64,000 nucleotides of DNA from positions 4,405-68,404 of the forward strand of contig PYST01000184.1 of assembly GCA_003049485.1 (NCBI GenBank), given 5' to 3'. Shown piece by piece: positions 55,527 through 64,000 of the stretch. Under the pieces are notes generated by a model, which was not told the origin of the DNA, ran no database searches, and saw only the letters and a program-made list of their open reading frames with translations. A program made the position numbers and the translations under genes. Source of the stretch: Ophioceras dolichostomum (taxonomy: Eukaryota > Ascomycota > Sordariomycetes > Magnaporthales > Ophioceraceae). Numbering within the stretch: the stretch's first letter is position 1; each line of letters begins with the position of its first letter.

Positions 55527-57350
55527 CTAGGACTCGGAGGTCGAGGGTGTCTTAGTGTAGCTATCGGCCCACAGGATCATGGCTGACCAAATCTCCCCCT
55601 GAATGATCAAGTGGACCATCTCCAGCTGGAGAAGGTTTCCAAATGCCGTCCACGAGAAGCCACGGAGCGGATTAACGTCGTATACGTCGCCCACAGGCAG
55701 GCCGAGACGCCTCCTTGAGCTCCACGCCAAGGCACGCAGAGAGAAGGCCTCGAACGGCGCCATGAGCACGTTGGATGACACAATAGTCAGGATGTCCGCA
55801 GCGAGCGACGCAGGGAGTCGGGTCAGGGCATTGTCGATGTAGAGAGGCGCCGGAGGGAAGGTGAAGGCTGGCAGAGGACTGGGCCGCAGCTCGGCCGACC
55901 AGACTCCAGGGTGAGCGTCTGTGACCTCGGTGGTTTCGACATCGAAACTGATAGTGGCGATGTTAACGCGCTCGGTATCATCCTCATCGCTGGCGTACTC
56001 GTCACCTCGTGCAGAGGAGAATGTGCTTTGCCTGCGCATGCCGGATGCAGCAGGGTTCTCGTCTCCACCTGACGGCTCTTCGCCACCGTCGGTGATCTGC
56101 TGCTGGCCGTTGTTGGGAGGAGCTGATGAGTCCGTAGCTCTGGTGTCGGCTAGACTCGCAACGCCCGTTGGAGCGGGTTGCTGGTCGGCCGGGTCGGCAG
56201 CGGGCGGAGGCAGGGCGGGTGGCGGCCACGCGTAGGGGTTTGGGTAGTTCAAGGGATTGGGAAGGAAATGGAAGATGCGTGGCCATATCCACATCCTCGC
56301 CATGGCCGAAACACGCAGGTACACCCAGAATGCCGCGATCGGGGCAGCACTGAGGGCAACGCCTCCTAGCCACTGAAGAATACCCCTCGGAGAAAGTGAA
56401 CGCAATGGCGGCGGAGGCGGAATAGGCGATGACTTGGAAAACGGGATGAAAAACTTCAAGCTCGGGAACCATGCATTCGGTGAGAGTACCTCAATGCGCT
56501 GTAAGAAAATAAACAGCTGGAGATGAAGCCGGACATGCTGCACCGCAGCTTTCACCCTATTGGACACGGTGTTAGACAGCGAAGGAAAATGGACGCAGAG
56601 CCGAAGAAAAAATGTAAAGGGACAGGCTCTGAGGCGCGTGTCGACGGCTGCCACATACCAGAGATTTTCTACAAGGTGGGAGCCAGAAAGAGGCAGCATC
56701 CTCAACGAAGTCTCAGCGACGAAGGTCGGGAAGGACGACAGAGCTAGGCTAGTCATGGACCTCCGACTCCGCTCGTAGTGATATAGGTCTGCAAAGGGTA
56801 TCTGGGAGTACTGCTTGTAGACCTGTGCCGAAAGAGCAACGGAGATGAAGGTATATGGTGAGCAAGGGGAGCTTCAGAGTGGGCGAAGCCTGTTGCACAA
56901 GGCACTCAGGGACGAGAATGACTGGGACATACCAGAATCCGGTTTCTCAAGCCATGAATACCCCAGACACCGGCGACCTCAATAACGCGGCCGACATTCC
57001 ATAGCCGGGAGCCGATGACGTTGGCCTCTATTTTGAAAAGACCGCTCTGCTGCGATTCCCTCTCGGCGCCGCCGTCCTCCGGTTCCGCCACACCGATGGC
57101 GAGCATCACCTCGTTGTGAGCGCGGATGAGATCCCTATTAAGGCGCTTGGCCTCAGGATTATAGGGACGGCCGCGCTCATCGTACAGCTGCTGGGGAGTG
57201 TGCGAGGATTCTTCACCCGTCCCCTCAACTACCTCGTCGTACGGTGATCGGCCCTAGGGATACGGTTAGGAGAGCGAGCGAAGCAGTTATTATGATGTTA
57301 GAGAGGGCACATACCAAGGCCAGAGAGGTGAGAGGCTCTATTCTTGTCAT
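55527..57350 (-). CDS. Uncharacterised fungal membrane protein
   Basis: 550 aa from three exons: 57350-57315 (12 codons), 57253-56933 and 56822-55527, all phase 0. The joins read SLAL|GRSPYDEVVEG and RNRIL|VYKQYSQIPF. An acidic soluble N-terminus carries a conserved-looking block (RPYNPEAKRLNRDLIRAHNE, VMLAIGVAEPED). Hydrophobic segments follow around residue 105 (VIEVAGVWGIHGL), ~165-215 and ~275-305 (LQWLGGVALSAAPIAAFWVYL), then a Ser/Pro/Gln-rich acidic loop (~325-410). Two more hydrophobic segments lie near the end (LAADILTIVSSNVLMAPFEAF and LEMVHLIIQGEIWSAMILWA). I cannot name the family. The alternation of helices and long loops suggests an organelle membrane protein. The start is a tiny first exon, so misannotation is likely. 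Confidence 0.75.
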
Positions 57351-57701
57351 ATTGAAACTGAATGATGATGAGAGTTGTTCAACGCGTCATCCTGGGTGCC
57401 AACATAGACAGGCTCGTGAGCAATGGAGGAGCATCAGAGAAGACTCTGAGTCGCGATGAGATTGATGACCGAAACCCTGGTGGCTTTTGTTGGAATAAGG
57501 CAGAGGCAGTGGCGCAAGGCACAGCGTCCCATGCAGCAATTCAGACCCCTGTCACTAGCCTAGTGCTACCCCACCACGCTAAGATAACCTTATTTCTTAT
57601 CGGGACCTCCCACCTGAGTCTCGACGAAAAAAAATTAAAAATTAGCTATGTTTCTGAGCGAAGAGGCTGTTTTGAGCTCATCGTGCTGCTTGCCAACAAT
57701 T
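57351..57701. other. Bidirectional promoter, membrane protein/UTP13
   Basis: 351 bp between divergent starts. It contains GCGATGAGAT (PAC) at 57453 and an A-rich AAAAAAAATTAAAAATTA stretch at 57627-57644, resembling an RRPE-type partner element. Confidence 0.6.
57453..57460 (+). promoter_or_regulatory. PAC box (GCGATGAG) upstream of UTP13
   Basis: GCGATGAGAT agrees with the full PAC consensus of fungal rRNA-processing genes and lies 242 bp before the UTP13 ATG. It fits co-regulation with the ribosome-biogenesis regulon. Confidence 0.55.
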
Positions 57702-60700
57702 ATGGCTTCCAAGGCGGCATTCAAGACCACCTTTGAAGCTGAGAAGGTTATACGACCAATTTTCACGGGAGGCGCCGTCAGCTTGGACTATGGGGCCCGG
57801 ATACTTGCCACAACGCTTGGTGAGGAGGTTGTTTTAACAGACCTCAGCACTGGCAAGCATTTTGCTACCATTGAAGGGGTTGGTTTCCCCCTCCATCCAT
57901 GAAACCATGCCTGAAATAACTTCGATAGAGGACTCTGACATAGACAAATTTAGGATGGAGAACCAATCTCGACATTAGTCGGTACGTAAAGAGATCGTTT
58001 CTGCCTGGACTGCAACCCCCGCATTCTCACTAACACTCCCGCCCCTGAAACAGTAACGCCCTCGGCGTCCCATCTGATAATATGCTCTCGCTCCCTGTCT
58101 ATGAAGATATACTCCCTGAGAGTCTCGCCAACGTACGAGTCGGTAGAAGCGACCCTGCTCCGCACCCTGAAGCCGCACAGCACTCCCGTTGTGGTGCTCG
58201 CAGTGGACAAGACCAGCACGTTGTTGGCGACAGGGGCAGCCGACGGCTCAATCAAAGTCTGGGATATCGCGGGGGGGTTCGTGACGCATACGTTCCGCGG
58301 ACCTAGCGTCCTCGTCTCCGCCCTACGCTTCTTCGAGATTGCTGCCGAAGCGAGTGGTGCAAAAGACGATAAAGCTGGGCGGAAGAAGAAACGGAAGTCG
58401 CAGCAGATCACCACCGATCTAGCTGGAGGGGCAGATGCCGAAGCTGCCGCGACGGTCGGTTTTCGTCTGGTGTCGGGAAGCCAGGACGGAAGGGTGCGGA
58501 TATGGGACCTCCACAAGCGCGCCGCGATTGGTGATTTGGACTCCCACGTCTCTGATGTCACGGCCATGGACTACTGCTCCGCCCAGAATACCCTTGTCAC
58601 TACCAGCCGGGACAAAACAATAATATGGTGGAACGCTAGGACATGGACACCTCAGAAGGTCGTTCCGAGCTTAGAGCTGGTCGAGGCCGCGGGATTCCTT
58701 GACGATGGCCGCCTGACATATTCTGCGGGCTCCAATGGATGTGTACGTCTTTGGGAAACAGAAACAGGCAGGGAGGTAACCAAGGAGCAGTCCGCGAAGT
58801 CCGAGGGCGAAGCCGTGGTCAATGGCTTATACTGTCCCGAACAGTCACTTTTGGTATGCATCCAGTCGGACCACACCCTTGTCTTGTACCGGACGCCGAG
58901 GGTCGAGTCCGTTACTATACAGGAGTTGGATCCCCTCCGGCCATTCCGCAGGATATCAGGCACACACGACGACATCATCGACCTCGCATATCTCCTACCG
59001 GATCGCTCGCTGATGGCGCTCGCCACCAACTCGGAGGAAGTAAGGATCGTTTCACTCTCAGAGGGCAACGCCACTGCCAATGGAGCGGACCAAGGGGGGA
59101 ACAGTTACTTTGGCCAGGACGTCGCCGTCATGAAAGGCCACGATGACATTGTTATTGCACTGGACACCGACTGGTCGGGTCATTGGGTAGCAACCGGTGC
59201 CAAGGATAACACCGCCCGTCTCTGGCGTGTCGACGCAGCGAACGGTTCATATACCTGCCATGCCGCCTTTGCGGGCCACACCGAATCTCTGGGCGCCATC
59301 GCCCTCCCAAAGAGCGTTCCACCGGAGTCGTCGGCGGCGTATAGCGACCCACTAAGCCACCCCCCTGCGTTTGTCATTACCGGTTCCCAGGACCTCACCG
59401 TCAAGAAGTGGGAAATATCCAGGAGCCCGTCGACCGCCGCGTCGCAGAAAAAAACGGCGTCGCGGGCCGCCTTCACGCGCAAGGCCCACAACAAGGACAT
59501 TAACGCCGTGGACGTCAACAGTGCCGCCACGCTGTTCGCATCAGCGTCACAGGACAAGACGGTGAAGATCTGGTCGGTGCGCGAGGGCGAGGTTCAGGGC
59601 ATCCTGAAAGGCCACCGCAGGGGCGTCTGGTCAGTCAAGTTTGCACCAGCCGACACGCCAGCTCTGCAGGGGGAGGACGGCAGCCCTTCCGCGGGCAAGG
59701 GCGTCGTCCTCACAGGGTCCGGTGACAAGACCGTCAAGATCTGGAGCCTGTCGGACTACACCTGCATTCGCACGTTTGAAGGCCACTCCAACAGCGTGCT
59801 GAAGGTTGCATGGCTCTCTTTCTCGCCTCCTTCTCCAGGGAATGGCGAAGCCGCCGCCGCACCCAAGAACAAGCGCGTACAGTTCGCAAGCGCAGGAGGC
59901 GACGGTCTGGTCAAAGTCTGGGATGCCAACACGGGCGAGGCGGCTTGCACACTGGACAACCACACCGACCGCGTCTGGGCCCTCGCGGTCGACTACCCCC
60001 GCCCAGCCAAGACAGGCCCTCCCCTCCTACTCGCATCCGGCTCCGCCGACTCGACCGTGACCTTCTGGCGCGACACCTCCCAAGCCACGCAGGAAGCCGC
60101 CGCCCGCGCGGCCGACGAGCTCGTCGAGCAGGAGCAGGAGCTCGAAAACCACGTACGGGCGGGCGCGTACCGCGACGCCATCGTGCTCGCCCTGCAGCTC
60201 GACCACCCGGGCCGCCTCCTGGCGCTCTTCACCGCAGTGGTCACTTCTTCAGCATCCTCATCCGCATCCGCGCAACAGTCCCCGGACCCAGGCAGCATCA
60301 CGGGCCGCGCCGCCGTCGACGACGTGATCGCCTCGCTCTCGGACGAGCAGCTCGCCACGCTCCTGCGCCGCCTGCGCGACTGGAACGCCAACGCGCGCAC
60401 CGCGCCCGTCGCGCAGCGCGTGCTGTCCGTCGTCCTGCGGCGCTACCCGGCCTCGCGGCTCGCGGGGCTCGCCGTCGTGGACAGGCGGCGGGGCACCGCT
60501 TCTGGCGGCGCCGGCGTCGGGGACGTGCTCGACGCGCTGAGGGCATACACGGAGCGCCACTACCGGCGCATGGAGGAGCTCGTCGACGAGAGCTACCTGG
60601 TGGAGTACACGCTGCACGAGATGGACAGCCTGGCGCCGCCCCCGATCGAGGATGCAGGGGCTTCTTCTGAAGAGTCGTCGTCCCGAGACGTGGTCCTGTT

Positions 60701-60713
60701 AGAGTCTAGTTAG
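57702..60713 (+). CDS. UTP13: U3 snoRNP/SSU processome WD40 protein Utp13
   Basis: 954 aa from three exons: 57702-57878, 57954-57981 (28 nt only) and 58054-60713. The joins read ATIEG|DGEPISTLV and V|TPSASHLIICSRSLSMKIYSL, exactly the first WD repeats of Utp13/TBL3. About 12-13 WD units form two propellers, e.g. VVVLAVDKTSTLLATGAADG, VTAMDYCSAQNTLVTTSRDK, VIALDTDWSGHWVATGAKDN, INAVDVNSAATLFASASQDK, GVWSVKFAP and FASAGGDGLVKVWD. A helical Utp13 C-terminal domain follows (~760-930: AVDDVIASLSDEQLATLLRRL, RHYRRMEELVDESYLVEYTL). The protein belongs to the UTP-B complex, which binds U3 and the 5' ETS for 18S rRNA maturation in the nucleolus. An in-frame ATG at 57648 would add 18 residues. Exon 2 is a micro-exon. 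Confidence 0.94.
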
Positions 60714-61595
60714 ATATAGGGCCAGGCCATGGCTCGTTGGGCGGTAGCCATTTCCTTCCAACATCTTTTTGACTAGGCTTACGCCCAACATATTGAACCA
60801 TTTTGACTTTGCCACAAGGTTTCTGGCGTTTTGCAAATTTGGAGGAGTTGGGGTTTTATTAACTGCATATCTGTTATTTCAAAAGAAAATGCGTCCCTGA
60901 CTGACCTTAGCCCGAAGATGTCGACGCCCCTGTAATCATAAATTCGTTCTAGCATAAGGAGAAGAAAAAGAAAGAAAAAAGAGAAGAGGTGTGGATATGC
61001 GAAAAAGGAAAGTTCATTATGGAACATGAAAAAGGCACTGCCCTCAAATTTATTGGGAGGCAAGTCCTTCGGAAAGAACCTGCTTTTTGGCTCTTTTTGA
61101 AGGTCTTGCCTCCTCGTACATTTGTGGACAGCGCCCCTGGCCTCCCACCTCTCCCCCTCCCATCACGCCTTTCCCATCCCACCCACATGTATCGCCATGC
61201 CAGCCAGCCTGTGCGCACCCGTGGTACTGATGGGAAAAAAGAGAAGGAAAAGAGATGAAGAAACACACACATCAAGCAGACATGTTCGCATCCATCGGAA
61301 ACTCCATGAAAAGAACCCCCCAAAAAAAAACTCTTCCCAAAAACGCCCCTTATCCTCACACTCTTTCGTTCTGTTATCGTCCCGGTAGGGACCAGATATG
61401 CATGATTTCGATCCTAGCCCTTGATTGCGGTCGTGTCAGGAGAAGAGTTCAAGGAACTAGGATGCTTGAATCGGATAAATGTTGCTGATATGAACTGAAG
61501 GAACGAGGAAGATGGGGGCAGATGATTTTTATGATTTCCCCGTGTTTTTTTTCGTTGTTTTTTTTTTGGAGGGGTTCTCATCCTCCCCCCCTATT
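60714..61595. other. Convergent intergenic region UTP13/SIS1
   Basis: Shared 3' flanks, with A-rich and T-rich homopolymers on either side (about 60960-60985 and 61545-61568). No gene was seen. Confidence 0.6.
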
Positions 61596-62962
61596 TTATA
61601 GAATCCTCTTCAGCTGCTCCTTCTGATCCGCCGTCAGGCTGGTCGGGAACTTGACGTTGTACTTGACAACGAAGCTGCCGCGCTGGCCGGGCTTCTTCGA
61701 GATGGGCATGCCGAGGCCGGGGTACGCGTCCGAGGATCCGGGCTGCGTGGGGCCGGACTTCTCGATGGGCAGCTGCTTGCCGTCGATGGTGGTCACGGTG
61801 CGCTTCCAGCCCGTCAGGGCTTCCTTGAGGTCCAGCTCGATGGTGTGGACGATGTCGTCACCGTCGCGGGTGTAGAGCGGGTGTTTTTTCTGTGTAAAGA
61901 AGAAAAGTTAGTTATGAGTTCGCGGGAGATTTAGACGGACTGCGAGATTGGATTTGGGGGGGAAATAGTTGGTGGGTTGTCTAGGTGAGTGTGGTTGCCT
62001 TACCTCTTCGACGATAAACAGCATGTCCTGCTGGCCGCCCTCCTCCTGATCGCCCACGCCCTTGAACCGGATTTTGCTCCCCTTCTTCAGACCGGCCTTG
62101 ATGGGCACCTCGAGGATCGTATCGGTCGTGGTGCGCTTGCCGGACTCGTCGAACATCTTGCGCTTGATCTTCATGCGCTTGGTCGCGCCGTGGAACATCT
62201 CCTCCAGCGACACGGGCAGCGGCCGCTCCACCGTAGTGACCTCCGGCGTCTGCTGGCGCACCGCCCTGCCCGCATCACTGCCACCTGGGGGGAAGGACGA
62301 GCGCACGCGTGACGTCCTAGAGCCGCGCCGGTCGGAGCCGCCGCCGAGATGGCTGAGGAGATCTTCCAGGTCCGGGTCGCCGCCGCCGCCGCCGCCACTG
62401 CTCTGTTGGCGCAGGAAGTCGTTGAATATCGACTCCGGGTTGGAGAAGTTGAAGGAACCGCCGCCGTTGGTGGAGAAGCGGAACCGTGGGCCGCCGCTGC
62501 CGCCGCCGAAGCTGAAGCTCTGGAAGCCGCTGGGCATATTAGGGCTGCCGCCGGAGGCGAAGGGATTACTACCAGGGCTGTCCGGTGGGGGTGCGGTGCC
62601 GCCGCGGAGCAGAAACTCGAGCCCATAGTCGTCGTAGGTCTGGCGCTTTTCTGGGTCCGACAGGATCTCGTACGCCTGCGAGCATTCCTTGAACTTCTCT
62701 GCTGCGTCAGGGTTGTCCTTGTTCTTGTCGGGATGCCACTTCAACGCGGATTTTCTGTGATTGCATAATACGGCACGTCGTCAGCATGCAGTGCAAGTAT
62801 ATGGGGTTGGCTACGTGTGACCAGAGCGGGGGTGAGACGAGGGGGAAGGTAGGGGACGCTGAGGAGGAAAGAGTCCACTTACCGGTAGGCCTTCTTGATT
62901 TCTTCTTGTGTGGCATCGGGCTTAATCCCAAGTGAGTCGTAGAGTGCGGTCTCTTTTACCAT
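61596..62962 (-). CDS. SIS1: Type II DnaJ co-chaperone, Sis1/Psi1-like
   Basis: 374 aa from three exons: 62962-62883, 62754-62004 and 61889-61596. The joins read KKAYR|KSALKWHPDK and FIVEE|KKHPLYTRDG. The J domain (1-70) has an intact H34-P35-D36. A G/F-rich region with SNPFASGG and FSFGGGSGG motifs (~85-175) follows, then two beta-sandwich substrate-binding domains (PLPVSLEEMFHGATKRMKI..., KGVGDQEEGGQQDMLFIVEE..., DIVHTIELDLKEALTGWKRT) and a dimerisation tail. There is no zinc-finger region, so it is class II (DNAJB/Sis1), the Hsp70 partner in cytosol and nucleus for folding, disaggregation and translation initiation. Length matches yeast Sis1 (352 aa). Confidence 0.95.
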
Positions 62963-64000
62963 CTTGACGGCTTTCGATTTTGGGGGTATGGTGAAGAATG
63001 TGTCGGTGGTTCGGTGAGGTGAAGTCGTAGACTCGCGGCACAGTTCAGGTCAAGACCCAAGGCTGTGTCTCGCACGTATAAATCGGGCGGGGTCGACGGA
63101 GGATATAAGACGAAGGCGTCTTGTGTGGCAAGGCTTCCTCCCTTGCTCTGCAAAAAAGGACGGATTTGGGTCGTATAAACTGGCCGGATCCTGAGATCGC
63201 CGCCGTAGGAATACGCCGCAACTTTTTGCTTGTGGGGTCCTCGTTGGGAATCTTCTTCGCAAGATCGCCTTTGTTGTTGCTCGTGGGGTGAGGCTTGCTT
63301 TGTTGGGTGTTGAAGCCGCTATTACGCCCTGGGGTAGTTCCCCTATGACTCCGTAGTCCGCTGTGATTAGTGGTAGCGACTGGCAGAAGTTGAAGATCAG
63401 TCAATTGCTGTTGCTCACAAAGGCCTTTGGTGATCAGCTCGTAATTCGAAATCGCTTTGTTCTCTTTTTGTGCAGAATTTGCACTTTGTCTTTCTTTACT
63501 TGGTGCAGTTCAATTGAAGTTGAAGTTGGGCATACCACAGTTGTAAGAGGTCGAGTTGAAAAGGCATGTGGCCGGGGCGGCGGTGGGCGCAGAGGCGGTG
63601 GATCGAATGCTTGCGAGCCCGCCCACAGTTGGTTGTAGAAGCTTCGATGGCGAATCGGCTGTTTGGACGGGATGGGCAAGGAACAAGAAGGACTGGTGAC
63701 GTTGCTCCACTTGCTTGCTGGTAGGCCTGCTTGCCCGCAGCCAGAATCGCAGCGGGGTCGGGCTTCTCAGTTCCCACCTGACTGCACCTCACACTTGCCT
63801 GCACATCAAAGGTAGTTGACTGTCAGCCCGGAAACGGAACAGTCGATATGGTCGATATGGATGGAATACGGCGGTCTCCCAATACCTGGCCGGCCTCTGG
63901 TGCCTGATGCCTCAGGGCCCTTTCTAGATTTTCCAGATTCTAGTAGAATGTGCCATCTGAGCAGGTGTCTGGCCCCTAACTTCAAACAACCAAACATCAC
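62963..64000. other. Upstream flank of SIS1 to window end
   Basis: Promoter-type DNA with a GAATCTTCTTCG word near 63248 that resembles two heat-shock-element units, in keeping with a chaperone gene. No further gene is supported before the window ends. Confidence 0.5.

Overview
This window is nuclear DNA of a filamentous ascomycete (Pezizomycotina, most likely Sordariomycetes). The evidence is short GT-AG introns (about 70-300 nt) with CTAAC/CTGAC-type branch sites, GC-rich coding sequence, pyrimidine-rich 5' leaders, and recognisable fungal proteins: CAF-1 Cac2, U3 snoRNP Utp13, Pga2, Sis1, ribosomal uL4, an exo-acting GH28 pectinase and a MUP-type permease. I spliced the genes by eye from splice signals and reading-frame continuity. 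Every multi-exon model given closes in frame.

Layout. 1-4.6 kb: empty upstream DNA, then a DNAJC11-like protein (+). 5.2-10.5 kb: a full-length ABCC transporter (-). 10.5-15.5 kb: about 5 kb with no convincing gene, holding a 335-bp TIR-bounded MITE-like element. 15.5-18.4 kb: the CAF-1 subunit Cac2 (+). 20.3-21.9 kb: a small secreted protein with a GC-AG intron (+). 23.2-30.1 kb: a 2260-aa protein with OB-like domains at both ends, the C-terminal one of telomere-binding type, joined by an acidic linker (-). 31.2-35.6 kb: a flavin monooxygenase and a PLP aminotransferase in tandem (+). 36.6-44.7 kb, all on -: ribosomal protein uL4, a GH28 pectinase, and an uncharacterised Arg/Ser-rich protein with three C...W...CxxC modules. 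Its true first exon lies upstream of the obvious long reading frame. 44.7-49.8 kb: a second gene-poor stretch. 49.8-63 kb: a dense housekeeping block with an amino-acid permease (-), Pga2 (-), the MHF1/CENP-S histone-fold protein (+), an unrecognised membrane protein (-), Utp13 (+) and a Sis1-type DnaJ (-).

Functional themes. Chromatin and chromosome maintenance (Cac2, MHF1, the telomere-type OB protein), ribosome production (uL4, Utp13) and protein folding or trafficking (Sis1, the DNAJC11-like protein, Pga2) dominate. Secreted and transport functions (GH28, ABCC, permease) sit beside the gene-poor stretches. Promoter words fit several jobs: a TTAGGGT motif at uL4, a PAC box (GCGATGAG) at UTP13 and an MCB (ACGCGT) at MHF1. 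I found no tRNA or rRNA gene and no CRISPR array, and no secondary-metabolite, viral or toxin locus. The best leads are the triple C...W...CxxC protein, the large telomere-type protein with SUMO-interaction-like motifs, the Cac2 uORF whose stop overlaps the main start codon, and the TIR element.
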